Positions 1 through 8,605 of a stretch of DNA of 64,000 nt are shown here, in pieces. Position numbers and translations under genes: made by a program. The DNA is taken from positions 1 to 64,000 of the forward strand of contig NZ_JAVDXN010000013.1 of NCBI RefSeq assembly GCF_031457955.1, in the 5' to 3' direction. This DNA comes from Mixta sp031457955 (GTDB lineage: Bacteria; Pseudomonadota; Gammaproteobacteria; Enterobacterales; Enterobacteriaceae). The notes beneath the pieces were generated by a model. That model did no database searches. It was not told where the DNA came from and saw only the letters and a program-made list of their open reading frames with translations. Each line of letters opens with the position of its first letter. Position 1 is the stretch's first letter.

Positions 1-17
1 GTAATGCAGTATTCGGT

Positions 18-94
18 GGTGCGGTAGTTCAGTCGGTTAGAATACCGGCCTGTCACGCCGGGGGTCGCGGGTTCGAGTCCCGTCCGCACCGCCA
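18..94 (+). tRNA. aspT: tRNA-Asp (GTC)
   Basis: A 77-nt cloverleaf with encoded CCA. The acceptor arms GGTGCGG and CCGCACC pair, the anticodon loop reads CTGTCAC (anticodon GTC), and the T arm contains GGTTCGAGTCC. With tRNA-Trp immediately downstream it matches the distal tRNA pair of the E. coli rrnC operon, so the window probably starts just after a 5S rRNA gene. Confidence 0.97.
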
Positions 95-103
95 CCCTTA
101 TTT

Positions 104-179
<76 letters not shown>

Positions 180-186
180 GATAAAG

Positions 187-216
187 ATCCTTTGCTAACG
201 CAAAGGATTTTTTTTT
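187..216 (+). terminator. Rho-independent terminator of the rRNA/tRNA operon
   Basis: ATCCTTTGC and GCAAAGGAT form a perfect 9-bp stem with a TAAC loop, followed by a run of nine T. It ends the tRNA-Asp/tRNA-Trp transcript. Confidence 0.92.
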
Positions 217-221
217 GCCTG

Positions 222-245
222 CAACAAGCCAACAAGCCAACAAGC
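222..245. repeat. Three tandem copies of an 8-bp unit
   Basis: CAACAAGC is repeated three times exactly, just downstream of the terminator. It lies in the non-coding gap between the tRNA operon and hdfR. No function is evident. Confidence 0.7.
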
Positions 246-383
246 TACCTGGATAATCAGATAACCAAATAATCTAGCCCCTCAACGTAGTAACCGCTTT
301 ACCGTTGCCATAATGGCAGGATGAACGGAAAACTCCCCTCACCCTTATTCTTTTAGAAAACTATTTTCTTGTTTTAAAAACAA

Positions 384-1211
384 TTATGACGGAACCAGAA
401 CCGGGAATTTGAGTAACTGACGAATATGAGACTGCTGATCGCTGTTCTGTAACCACACGGCATACAGTGGTCTGACGGCAACCGGCGTATCAGGAATAAC
501 AGTCAAATCGGGATAAAGCTGAACCCAGTTATCCGGCAAAAAGGCGCAGGCACCGGTAGTGTGCAACAGCTGTCTTGTTAACTGTGCGGATGTGGTTGTA
601 AGCACCGGAACATCGTCTGCACCGGCCAGGTAACTCTCATGCTGATGAAAATCCGCGCCCCATTCCAGCTTGATATAGTCATATTTTTCGCGCTTTTCAC
701 TTTTGCGCGAACGAAATAGCGTCAACGAAATATGACCAATCTGCTGGCTGGTCAGTTCATCCATTTTTGGCGCTTCGGTGGTAATTAACAGATCAAGCTG
801 ACGCTCATGCAGTTGTTTAACCAATAGGTGTCGCTGCGCGACGCGTGCTTCCAGATGCAGGCTTTCACGCTTTTCATACAGCGTTTGCAGCCATGGCGTT
901 AAATAAGCCTCCCAAAGAGACGCACTGGCACCAATCGATAGCTCATGATGCTGCTGAGTATGCGCTACCTCCTTTTTAGCCATCAGCCAGGTACTCATTA
1001 GGCTCTCGGCGTAGGGAAGCAGACGTTCACCGGCAGAGGTCAGCCGGATGTTATTACGATGACGCGTAAAAAGATTCACACCCAGCTGGTTCTCCAGCTG
1101 CCTGATGCGGAAACTTACTGCCGATTGCGTAAGGTAGAGGGCTTCTGCTGCACGACCAAAATGGCGCGTTCTGCTCACCTCAAGAAAGGTCTTCAATAAT
1201 TCCGTATCCAC
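384..1211 (-). CDS. hdfR: LysR-type transcriptional regulator HdfR
   Basis: LysR-family DNA-binding regulator. In E. coli HdfR represses the flagellar master operon flhDC. The N-terminal winged helix-turn-helix (residues 1-60, including HFGRAAEALYLTQSAVSFRIRQ) is nearly identical to the E. coli protein; the C-terminal substrate-binding half is more divergent. I place the start at the GTG giving VDTELLK, as in E. coli, because GGGAG lies about 6 bases upstream; a TTG four codons further upstream is open but less likely. It is divergent from maoP, as in E. coli. Length 275 aa, close to the usual 279. Confidence 0.93.
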   Translation of the reverse strand: MDTELLKTFLEVSRTRHFGRAAEALYLTQSAVSFRIRQLENQLGVNLFTRHRNNIRLTSAGERLLPYAESLMSTWLMAKKEVAHTQQHHELSIGASASLWEAYLTPWLQTLYEKRESLHLEARVAQRHLLVKQLHERQLDLLITTEAPKMDELTSQQIGHISLTLFRSRKSEKREKYDYIKLEWGADFHQHESYLAGADDVPVLTTTSAQLTRQLLHTTGACAFLPDNWVQLYPDLTVIPDTPVAVRPLYAVWLQNSDQQSHIRQLLKFPVLVPS

Positions 1212-1257
1212 AGCCACTCCCAAAAATTTGTTTGTCGTAATGATTTAAATGTTTTGT

Positions 1258-1285
1258 TTTACACTCTGTCAAGCCTAACTAATAC
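1258..1285 (+). promoter_or_regulatory. Probable sigma-70 promoter of maoP
   Basis: TTTACA and TAATAC are separated by 16 bases, about 45 bases before the maoP start, and are followed by a GC-rich discriminator. In E. coli the short maoS target site of MaoP also lies close to maoP; I cannot recall its sequence well enough to mark it here. Confidence 0.5.
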
Positions 1286-1332
1286 TCCGCGCCATAAATC
1301 GCACGGCCATAGAAGAGTTAGGAGCGTGTAAA

Positions 1333-1671
1333 ATGGCGGATAGCTTCGCAACAAATAATCGTTTTTTTGATAACAAACACTACCCGCGTGGGTTTTCGCG
1401 TCATGGTGACTTCACTATTAAAGAAGCTCAGCTTCTTGAGAGACACGGTTACGCGTTTAATGAGCTTGATCTGTCCAGACGTGAGCCTGCGACAGAAGAA
1501 GAACGTCAGTTTATAGAAGTATGTCGCGGTTTACGTGAACCACAAACTGAAGCTGAGCGTGTCTGGAGCAAGTATATGACGCGCATCAAGCGTCCAAAGC
1601 GCTTTCATACTCTTTCAGGTGGTAAACCACAAATGGAAGGCGTTGAAGACTATAGCGATTCCGATGATTAA
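1333..1671 (+). CDS. maoP: Macrodomain Ori organisation protein MaoP
   Basis: Small protein (112 aa) of the MaoP/YifE family. In E. coli it acts with the nearby maoS DNA site to organise the Ori macrodomain of the chromosome. The whole sequence is family-like: MADSFATNNRFFDNKHYPRG at the N-terminus, a central charged region, and an acidic tail EDYSDSDD. The ribosome site TAGGAG precedes the ATG by 7 bases. Its position divergent from hdfR is as in E. coli. Confidence 0.95.
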   Translation: MADSFATNNRFFDNKHYPRGFSRHGDFTIKEAQLLERHGYAFNELDLSRREPATEEERQFIEVCRGLREPQTEAERVWSKYMTRIKRPKRFHTLSGGKPQMEGVEDYSDSDD

Positions 1672-1710
1672 GCAAAATCTTCTTTAAAAGAAAAGCTGAC
1701 ATCTGACGTT

Positions 1711-1738
1711 AAAATGGGGCTACGGCCCCATTTCTATT
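1711..1738. terminator. Bidirectional terminator between maoP and comM
   Basis: AAATGGGGC and GCCCCATTT pair perfectly around a TACG loop. T-rich flanks on both sides suit termination of both convergent genes. It touches the comM stop codon. Confidence 0.8.
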
Positions 1739-3254
1739 CCAGGCTTTTATGCAAATGAGCCAGCATACGATCCATACCGCGATAGCTTAACGCCTCCATC
1801 AAATGCGCACGGCTAAGCGTTTCGTCTTGCGCTAAGTCCGCAATGGTGCGAGAGACCTTTAACAAGCGCTGCCACGCCCTCACAGAAAGCCCCAGCTTAA
1901 CCAAAACCGACTCAAGCCATTCCGCGTCCGCCTTTTGCAGCTCACACCATTGCTGCACTTCTGCGTTACTCATGAGCGCATTCACCTTACCCTGGCGTGC
2001 CAGCTGGCGTTCGCGTGCTTTCACTACCCGTAATCGCACTTCATTGCTGCCTTCCATATTTTTTTGCGGCTGGCTTAACATGCCAGCTGGCAGCAATGGG
2101 ATCTCCAGAGAAAGATCGAAACGATCGAGGAAAGGCCCTGATAAACGATTCAAATAGCGCAACGTCTGCTGCGGCGAGCTGCGGTTATGACTGCCCTGAT
2201 AATGTCCCATCGGGCTGGGATTCATCGCCGCAACCAGCTGAAAACGCGCAGGCCAGGTTACTTTTGCCCGGGCACGGGAAATGGTAATTTCTCCGGTTTC
2301 CAGCGGCTCACGCAGCGCATCAAGCGTTTTACGATTAAACTCCGGTAGCTCATCCAGAAACAGCACTCCATTATGCGCCAGCGTGATTTCTCCCGGCTGC
2401 GGGATACTTCCCCCACCAATAAGCGCATAAAGCGTTGCGCTATGATGGGGCAGGCGAAACGGCCGCTTTCGCCACTGCTTATGTACATCACCGCTTTTTA
2501 CGATACTGGCGATAATGGCGCACTCCAGCGCTTCCTGCTCGGTCAGCGGAGGCAGCAGCCCCGTCAGCCGCATGGCCAGCATAGTTTTTCCTGTTCCCGG
2601 CGGACCAATAAGCAGCAGATTGTGTCCACCGGCTGCCGCAATTTCCAGCGCACGCTTTCCCTGCTGTTGGCCGATGATATCGCGCAGATCTTCACTTTTC
2701 TCTTCGAGAGAAATCACGTCGGCCCGGCCTGCTGACAGCGATCGCTGCTGTAAAAGAAAAGCACAGATCTCCGTTAAATTGTCGGCAACCAGTGCTTCCC
2801 CCTGCTGCACTAAACCGACGTCCGCAGCGTTTTCGGCGGGCAAAATTAACCTTCTTGCTGCCTCTGTCGCGGCCATCGCAGCGGGAATCGCGCCCTGTAC
2901 GCCCCTGAGCGCGCCGCTAAGCGCCAGTTCTCCCAGGAATTCATACTGTGCCAGTTTTACGTCGGGGAGTTGCTCTGAAGCGGCAAGGATGGCGATAGCG
3001 ATAGGAAGATCGAAACGGCCGCCTTCCTTGGGCAAATCAGCGGGTGCCAGATTCACCGTGACGCGTTTTGCCGGGAAAGTAAAACCGCTGTTAATCATGG
3101 CGCTACGTACTCTGTCACGCGCTTCTTTCACCGTCTTTTCCGGTAAACCCACCAGAGAGAGGCCGGGTAGCCCGTTACTTATATGCACTTCTACCGTTAC
3201 CAGCGGCGCTTCCACGCCCAACGCCGCACGTGTCATAACGCGGGATAAAGACAT
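1734..3254 (-). CDS. comM: Magnesium chelatase-like AAA+ ATPase ComM (YifB)
   Basis: ComM/YifB family AAA+ protein, related to a helicase that promotes branch migration during natural transformation in competent bacteria; its role in enterobacteria is less clear. The N-terminal Lon-substrate-like domain (about residues 1-170) includes EVHISNGLPGLSLVGLPE. The Walker A motif GPPGTGKT lies in the middle and VLFLDELPEF is the Walker B. A longer reading frame extends upstream, but the ATG giving MSLSRVMTRAALGVEAP has AGGAGC before it and yields 506 aa, the E. coli length. Confidence 0.93.
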   Translation of the reverse strand: MSLSRVMTRAALGVEAPLVTVEVHISNGLPGLSLVGLPEKTVKEARDRVRSAMINSGFTFPAKRVTVNLAPADLPKEGGRFDLPIAIAILAASEQLPDVKLAQYEFLGELALSGALRGVQGAIPAAMAATEAARRLILPAENAADVGLVQQGEALVADNLTEICAFLLQQRSLSAGRADVISLEEKSEDLRDIIGQQQGKRALEIAAAGGHNLLLIGPPGTGKTMLAMRLTGLLPPLTEQEALECAIIASIVKSGDVHKQWRKRPFRLPHHSATLYALIGGGSIPQPGEITLAHNGVLFLDELPEFNRKTLDALREPLETGEITISRARAKVTWPARFQLVAAMNPSPMGHYQGSHNRSSPQQTLRYLNRLSGPFLDRFDLSLEIPLLPAGMLSQPQKNMEGSNEVRLRVVKARERQLARQGKVNALMSNAEVQQWCELQKADAEWLESVLVKLGLSVRAWQRLLKVSRTIADLAQDETLSRAHLMEALSYRGMDRMLAHLHKSLE

Positions 3255-3522
3255 ACTCGCTCCTTGTATTATCTCGAAGAAGTATGCGTAGGGTGCGGTA
3301 ATGAAGCGACGCTCAGTGAATAAAACTGCGCGGCTTCTCGAAAAATATCTTTTTACCGCTGGCAAAAAAGTAAAAACAGCCGGATTGAAAAAACACTCAT
3401 GGCACATTTAATCCGTTACGCAAGGTGCGTAATGAATAACTTTCAATAATGGTTACCTGCTGAAATAGAAGGTTATTTTTAAGCAGAGTGGCAGCAGCTA
3501 TAAAATTTTCTGATGAAAAAGG

Positions 3523-3551
3523 TTGTCGTGGCATAGCTGTCTGTGATACCT
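3523..3551 (+). promoter_or_regulatory. Promoter of the ilvLGMEDA operon
   Basis: TTGTCG (3523-3528), a 17-base spacer and ATACCT (3546-3551) align with the E. coli ilvG promoter; the transcribed sequence after it (CTCTTTAGGCATTACTTCGA) is very similar to that of E. coli. The gap from comM to ilvL (3255-3592) otherwise holds only A+T-rich upstream DNA and no gene that I can see. Confidence 0.7.
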
Positions 3552-3592
3552 CTTTAGGCATTACTTCGAATAAGTGAAATTTTGAACAGCAT

Positions 3593-3691
3593 ATGAAAAC
3601 CCTTCTACGAGTGATTAGCCTAGTCGTGATTAGCGTGGTGGTGATTATTATCACACCGTGCGGGGCTGCGCTCGGAGGAAGAAAGGCTTAA
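3593..3691 (+). CDS. ilvL: ilv operon leader peptide IlvL
   Basis: A 32-aa leader peptide, MKTLLRVISLVVISVVVIIITPCGAALGGRKA. It is packed with Val, Ile and Leu codons, so ribosome pausing at these codons reports the supply of the three charged tRNAs. It ends 22 bases before the attenuator hairpin and closely resembles the E. coli leader peptide (MTALLRVISLVVISVVVIIIP). It is too short for most gene callers. Confidence 0.95.
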   Translation: MKTLLRVISLVVISVVVIIITPCGAALGGRKA

Positions 3692-3713
3692 AAATCAAGC
3701 CTGAATCTAAAAG

Positions 3714-3746
3714 AACCCCCGCACCGAAAGGTCCGGGGGTTTTTTT
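3714..3746 (+). terminator. ilv attenuator (transcription terminator)
   Basis: CCCCCG pairs with CGGGGG and ACC with GGT, with one C/C mismatch and a GAAA tetraloop, followed by seven T. This is the attenuator that stops transcription before ilvG when branched-chain aminoacyl-tRNAs are plentiful. Confidence 0.95.
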
Positions 3747-3840
3747 ATGGTCAGGTATCGGGACAGTCAATGAAAGAGGAACAAACAATGCACAGTAGCA
3801 TAAAATGCTGTTGTTCCCGCTATCAGGCAGGTGAATAACG

Positions 3841-5487
3841 ATGACAGGTGCTCAATGGGTGGTTCAAGCGTTGCGTGCGCAAGGGGTGAAAACCGTATTC
3901 GGTTATCCGGGCGGTGCGATTATGCCGGTTTATGACGCGCTGTATGACGGAGGCGTTGAACACCTATTGTGCCGTCACGAACAGGGCGCTGCGATGGCGG
4001 CTATCGGTTATGCGCGCGCTACCGGCAACGTCGGCGTCTGTATCGCCACTTCCGGGCCGGGCGCCACCAACCTGATTACCGGCCTGGCGGATGCCATGAT
4101 GGATTCTGTTCCCGTTGTCGCCATCACCGGGCAGGTTGCCGCCCCGCTGATCGGCACCGATGCCTTTCAGGAAATTGACGTACTGGGTTTATCGCTGGCC
4201 TGCACCAAGCACAGCTTTCTGGTTGAGTCGTTAGAGACGCTGCCTGAAGTGATGGCCGAGGCGTTTGCCATTGCGCAATCGGGGCGTCCAGGCCCGGTGC
4301 TGGTTGATATCCCTAAAAATATTCAGGTCGCCAGCGGCGATTTAACACCACATTTGCTGCCGGTTGCCGAGACCGTAGAGCATCCCCATCAGGAATTACA
4401 GCAGGCGCGCGCGCTGATTGCGCAGGCGAAAAAACCCATTCTGTATATCGGCGGCGGCGTGGGTATCGCACAGGCCGTACCGGCACTGCGCGACTTTGTT
4501 CAGCAGACCGGTATCCCCACCGTAGCGACCCTGAAAGGTCTGGGCGCGCCCGCTGCCAGCGATCCTTGCTACCTCGGAATGTTAGGCATGCACGGCACCA
4601 AAGCGGCGAATTTGGCGGTACAACAGTGCGATTTACTGATTGCTGTCGGCGCGCGCTTTGACGATCGGGTTACCGGCAAACTTGATACCTTCGCACCGCA
4701 CGCCAGCGTGATTCATCTGGATATCGATCCTGCTGAGCTGAACAAATTGCGTCGGGCGCACGTTGGCTTACAAGGCGATTTTAACGCGCTGCTGCCTGAA
4801 CTGGCGCAGCCGTGTCAGATTGATGAGTGGCGTACCGAGGTTATCACGCTGAAAGCTGAGCACAGCTGGCGTTACGATCATCCGGGCGAGGCGATCTATG
4901 CGCCGCTGTTTTTGCGCCAGCTGTCCGATCGCAAAGCGAAACGCGCCATCGTCACGACAGATGTTGGGCAGCACCAGATGTGGACGGCGCAGCATATGTC
5001 TTTCAGCGCGCCAGAAGACTTTATCACCTCAAGCGGACTGGGAACGATGGGGTTTGGTCTGCCAGCGGCGGTGGGCGCCCAGGTAGCCCGACCGGACGAT
5101 TGCGTGATCTGCGTATCCGGCGATGGCTCTTTCATGATGAACGTGCAGGAGCTGGGCACCATCAAGCGCAAAAAGCTGCCGATAAAAATCGTGCTGATGG
5201 ATAACCAACGCTTAGGCATGGTGCGCCAGTGGCAGCAGCTGTTTTTTTCCGAGCGTTACAGCGAAACCAACCTGTCCGACAATCCCGATTTTCTGATGCT
5301 GGCAAACGCCTTTGATATTCCTGGCCAGCGAATCACCCGTAAAGACCAGGTCGACGCCGCATTAGACGCGCTGCTGAACAGTGAAGGCCCTTATCTGTTG
5401 CATGTGGCGATTGATGAGCTTGAAAACGTCTGGCCTCTGGTGCCGCCCGGTGCCAGCAACGCAAACATGATGGAGAAAACCGTATGA
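3841..5487 (+). CDS. ilvG: Acetolactate synthase II large subunit IlvG
   Basis: Catalytic subunit of acetohydroxyacid synthase II, which makes acetolactate and acetohydroxybutyrate for valine, leucine and isoleucine. It uses thiamine diphosphate, Mg2+ and FAD. The catalytic glutamate is E47 in CRHEQGAAMAA; the thiamine-diphosphate motif begins at GDGS (427-430) and runs to N455. The frame is open for all 548 aa, whereas E. coli K-12 carries a frameshift here, so AHAS II should be active. The start is preceded by AGGTGA. It overlaps ilvM by 4 bases (ATGA). Confidence 0.97.
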   Translation: MTGAQWVVQALRAQGVKTVFGYPGGAIMPVYDALYDGGVEHLLCRHEQGAAMAAIGYARATGNVGVCIATSGPGATNLITGLADAMMDSVPVVAITGQVAAPLIGTDAFQEIDVLGLSLACTKHSFLVESLETLPEVMAEAFAIAQSGRPGPVLVDIPKNIQVASGDLTPHLLPVAETVEHPHQELQQARALIAQAKKPILYIGGGVGIAQAVPALRDFVQQTGIPTVATLKGLGAPAASDPCYLGMLGMHGTKAANLAVQQCDLLIAVGARFDDRVTGKLDTFAPHASVIHLDIDPAELNKLRRAHVGLQGDFNALLPELAQPCQIDEWRTEVITLKAEHSWRYDHPGEAIYAPLFLRQLSDRKAKRAIVTTDVGQHQMWTAQHMSFSAPEDFITSSGLGTMGFGLPAAVGAQVARPDDCVICVSGDGSFMMNVQELGTIKRKKLPIKIVLMDNQRLGMVRQWQQLFFSERYSETNLSDNPDFLMLANAFDIPGQRITRKDQVDAALDALLNSEGPYLLHVAIDELENVWPLVPPGASNANMMEKTV

Positions 5488-5741
5488 ACCAGCACCAGTT
5501 ATCTATCGAAGCGCGTTTCCGGCCGGAAGTTCTGGAGCGTATTTTGCGCGTGATTCGTCATCGCGGCTTTCAGGTCTGTGCGATGAATATGGCCAGCGGA
5601 ACCAGCGCAGAGAATATTAATATTGAGATGACCGTTGCCAGTCAGCGCTCAGTCGATTTACTGTCAACACAGCTGAGTAAACTGATGGATGTCGCTTGCG
5701 TCCAGATTCAACAACAGACAACACAACAAATCCGCGCCTAG
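5484..5741 (+). CDS. ilvM: Acetolactate synthase II small subunit IlvM
   Basis: Regulatory ACT-domain subunit of acetohydroxyacid synthase II, 85 aa, required for full activity of IlvG. The ACT fold is recognisable in RPEVLERILRVIRHRGFQVCAMNM and NINIEMTVASQRSVDLLSTQL. Its start overlaps the ilvG stop by 4 bases, so the two subunits should be translationally coupled. It ends 18 bases before ilvE. Confidence 0.96.
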   Translation: MNQHQLSIEARFRPEVLERILRVIRHRGFQVCAMNMASGTSAENINIEMTVASQRSVDLLSTQLSKLMDVACVQIQQQTTQQIRA

Positions 5742-5759
5742 TCGCGAAAGGAAATAAGA

Positions 5760-6689
5760 ATGAGTACGAAGAAAGCAGACTTTATCTGGTTCAACGGTGA
5801 GATGGTGAAATGGGAAGAGGCGAAGGTCAGCGTCATGTCTCACGCCCTGCATTACGGCACCTCGGTTTTTGAAGGCGTCCGCTGCTACGACTCGCACAAA
5901 GGCCCGGTAGTCTTCCGCCATCGTGAACATATGCAGCGCCTGCACGACTCGGCCAAAATCTATCGTTTTCCGTTGAAATATAACGTGGACGAACTGATGG
6001 CCGCCTGCCGTGACGTGCTGCGAGTGAACAAGCTGCAAAGTGCTTATATCCGTCCTTTGGCTTTTGTGGGTGATGTCGGTCTGGGCGTTAATCCGCCGGA
6101 TGGCTACGGCACCGATGTGATTATTGCCGCCTTCCCGTGGGGTGCTTACCTGGGCGCAGAAGCGCTGGAGCAGGGCATCGATGCGATGGTTTCATCATGG
6201 AACCGCGTCGCGCCAAACACTATCCCTACTGCGGCTAAAGCGGGCGGCAACTATCTTTCTTCCCTGCTGGTCGGCAGCGAAGCTCGCCGTCACGGTTATC
6301 AGGAAGGTATCGCGCTGGATACCAACGGCTATATCTCGGAAGGCGCAGGCGAAAACCTGTTTGAAGTAAAAGACGGCATTCTGTTTACCCCGCCGTTCTC
6401 CTCATCCGCGCTGCCGGGCATTACCCGCGACGCGATTATTAAGCTGGCGAAAGACGCGGGCATTGAAGTGCGTGAGCAGGTGCTGTCGCGTGAATCGCTC
6501 TACCTGGCTGATGAAGTGTTTATGTCCGGCACCGCAGCTGAAATCACCCCGGTGCGCAGCGTCGACGGCATTCAGGTTGGTGAAGGCAAATGCGGCCCGG
6601 TAACGAAACGCGTGCAGCAGGCATTCTTTGGCCTGTTCACCGGCGAAACTGAAGATAAATGGGGCTGGCTGGATCCGGTAAACCCATAA
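5760..6689 (+). CDS. ilvE: Branched-chain amino acid aminotransferase IlvE
   Basis: PLP-dependent class IV aminotransferase that carries out the final transamination to valine, leucine and isoleucine with glutamate. The PLP lysine is K160 in TAAKAGGNYLSS; the family motif SEGAGENLFEVKDG and the C-terminal SGTAAEITPVRSVDG are present. Length 309 aa, as in E. coli. AAAGGAAATAAGA upstream supplies the ribosome site. Confidence 0.97.
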   Translation: MSTKKADFIWFNGEMVKWEEAKVSVMSHALHYGTSVFEGVRCYDSHKGPVVFRHREHMQRLHDSAKIYRFPLKYNVDELMAACRDVLRVNKLQSAYIRPLAFVGDVGLGVNPPDGYGTDVIIAAFPWGAYLGAEALEQGIDAMVSSWNRVAPNTIPTAAKAGGNYLSSLLVGSEARRHGYQEGIALDTNGYISEGAGENLFEVKDGILFTPPFSSSALPGITRDAIIKLAKDAGIEVREQVLSRESLYLADEVFMSGTAAEITPVRSVDGIQVGEGKCGPVTKRVQQAFFGLFTGETEDKWGWLDPVNP

Positions 6690-6752
6690 CACCTTGATTT
6701 TGCGGGTGCGCTGATCGGCCCGCGTCTTTATCCCGACTGGAGTAAACAGAGC

Positions 6753-8603
6753 ATGCCTAAGTACCGTTCCGCCACTACCACTCATGGCCGTAATATGGCC
6801 GGTGCCCGTGCCCTGTGGCGCGCCACAGGAATGACCGACGCCGATTTCGGCAAACCGATTATCGCCGTCGTTAACTCCTTTACCCAATTCGTGCCGGGTC
6901 ACGTGCACCTGCGCGACATGGGGAAACTGGTTGCCGAGGAGATCGAAGCTGCGGGCGGCGTGGCGAAAGAATTCAATACGATTGCGGTCGATGACGGGAT
7001 TGCCATGGGTCATGGCGGCATGCTCTATTCTCTGCCGTCGCGCGAACTGATTGCCGACTCGGTAGAATATATGGTGAATGCGCACTGCGCCGATGCGATG
7101 GTGTGTATTTCCAACTGCGATAAAATCACCCCAGGGATGATGATGGCGGCGCTGCGCCTCAACATTCCGGCCATTTTTGTCTCTGGCGGGCCGATGGAAG
7201 CGGGCAAAACCAAGCTGTCCGATAAAATCATCAAGCTGGATCTGGTGGACGCGATGATTCAGGGCGCCAACCCTAACGTCAGCGATGCCGAAAGCGATCA
7301 GATTGAACGCTCCGCCTGTCCTACCTGCGGCTCCTGTTCCGGCATGTTTACCGCCAACTCCATGAACTGCCTGACCGAAGCGCTGGGTCTCTCGCAGCCG
7401 GGCAACGGCTCGCTGCTGGCGACCCATGCCGATCGTAAAGCGTTGTTCCTGAACGCCGGTAAACGCATCGTGAGCCTGGCGAAACGCTACTACGAGCAGG
7501 ACGATGAAAGCGCACTGCCGCGCAATATCGCCAATAAAGCCGCGTTTGAAAACGCGATGACGCTGGATATCGCCATGGGCGGCTCGACCAATACCGTGCT
7601 GCACCTGCTGGCGGCGGCGCAGGAAGGTGAGATCGATTTCAATATTTCCGATATCGATCGCCTGTCGCGCAAGGTGCCGCATTTATGCAAAGTCGCGCCC
7701 AGCACGCAGAAATACCATATGGAAGATGTTCACCGCGCAGGTGGCGTGATCGGCATCCTCGGCGAGCTGGATCGTGCCGGACTGCTGCAAACTGACGTAC
7801 ACAACGTACTGGGCACCACGCTGCGCGATGCGCTGGATAACTACGACATCATGCTGACGCAGGATGAAGCGGTGAAAAAAATGTTCCGCGCCGGACCGGC
7901 AGGCATCCGCACCACCCAGGCGTTTTCGCAAGATTGCCGTTGGGACACGCTGGATGACGATCGTCAGGAAGGCTGTATCCGCGCGCGCGAATATGCCTAC
8001 AGCCAGGACGGCGGGCTGGCGGTGCTGTACGGCAATATGGCGGAAGATGGCTGTATTGTGAAAACCGCAGGCGTAGACAAAGAGATCCTGACTTTCCGTG
8101 GCCCGGCAAAAGTGTATGAAAGCCAGGAAGATGCGGTTGAGTCGATTCTGGGCGGCAAAGTGGTGGCCGGTGACGTGGTGGTGATTCGCTACGAAGGGCC
8201 GAAAGGCGGGCCGGGCATGCAAGAGATGCTCTATCCAACCACCTATCTGAAATCCATGGGGCTGGGGAAAAGCTGCGCGCTGATCACCGACGGACGTTTC
8301 TCCGGCGGCACCTCCGGGCTTTCTATCGGTCACGCCTCGCCGGAAGCGGCCAGCGGCGGCACCATCGCGCTGGTGCGGGATGGCGACATCATTGAAATCG
8401 ATATCCCGAACCGCGGCATCCGGCTTGATGTGCCGGACAACAAACTGCATGCGCGCCGTGAGCAGGAAGAAGCGCGTGGCGATGCCGCGTATACGCCGCA
8501 TGCGCGCGAGCGTCAGGTCTCCTTTGCGCTGCGCGCCTATGCTTCGCTGGCAACCAGCGCCGATAAAGGCGCAGTGCGCGATAAATCGAAGCTGGGAGGC
8601 TAA
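6753..8603 (+). CDS. ilvD: Dihydroxy-acid dehydratase IlvD
   Basis: Iron-sulfur enzyme that dehydrates dihydroxyisovalerate and dihydroxymethylvalerate to the 2-keto acids. Cluster-associated cysteines are visible: C122 in CISNCDKITPG and C195 in CPTCGSCSGMF. Length 616 aa, as in E. coli. GGAG lies about 10 bases before the ATG. The 63-base gap from ilvE is the longest in this operon. ilvA follows after 2 bases. Confidence 0.97.
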   Translation: MPKYRSATTTHGRNMAGARALWRATGMTDADFGKPIIAVVNSFTQFVPGHVHLRDMGKLVAEEIEAAGGVAKEFNTIAVDDGIAMGHGGMLYSLPSRELIADSVEYMVNAHCADAMVCISNCDKITPGMMMAALRLNIPAIFVSGGPMEAGKTKLSDKIIKLDLVDAMIQGANPNVSDAESDQIERSACPTCGSCSGMFTANSMNCLTEALGLSQPGNGSLLATHADRKALFLNAGKRIVSLAKRYYEQDDESALPRNIANKAAFENAMTLDIAMGGSTNTVLHLLAAAQEGEIDFNISDIDRLSRKVPHLCKVAPSTQKYHMEDVHRAGGVIGILGELDRAGLLQTDVHNVLGTTLRDALDNYDIMLTQDEAVKKMFRAGPAGIRTTQAFSQDCRWDTLDDDRQEGCIRAREYAYSQDGGLAVLYGNMAEDGCIVKTAGVDKEILTFRGPAKVYESQEDAVESILGGKVVAGDVVVIRYEGPKGGPGMQEMLYPTTYLKSMGLGKSCALITDGRFSGGTSGLSIGHASPEAASGGTIALVRDGDIIEIDIPNRGIRLDVPDNKLHARREQEEARGDAAYTPHARERQVSFALRAYASLATSADKGAVRDKSKLGG

Positions 8604-8605
8604 GG

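Noticed and set aside
6402..7682. A 426-codon open frame on the minus strand
   Set aside because: It lies antisense to the end of ilvE and most of ilvD, both of which are unmistakable. The composition (rich in His, Arg, Gln) is that of a shadow frame in GC-biased coding DNA.
7683..8501. A 272-codon open frame on the minus strand
   Set aside because: Antisense to ilvD; shadow frame with no family resemblance.
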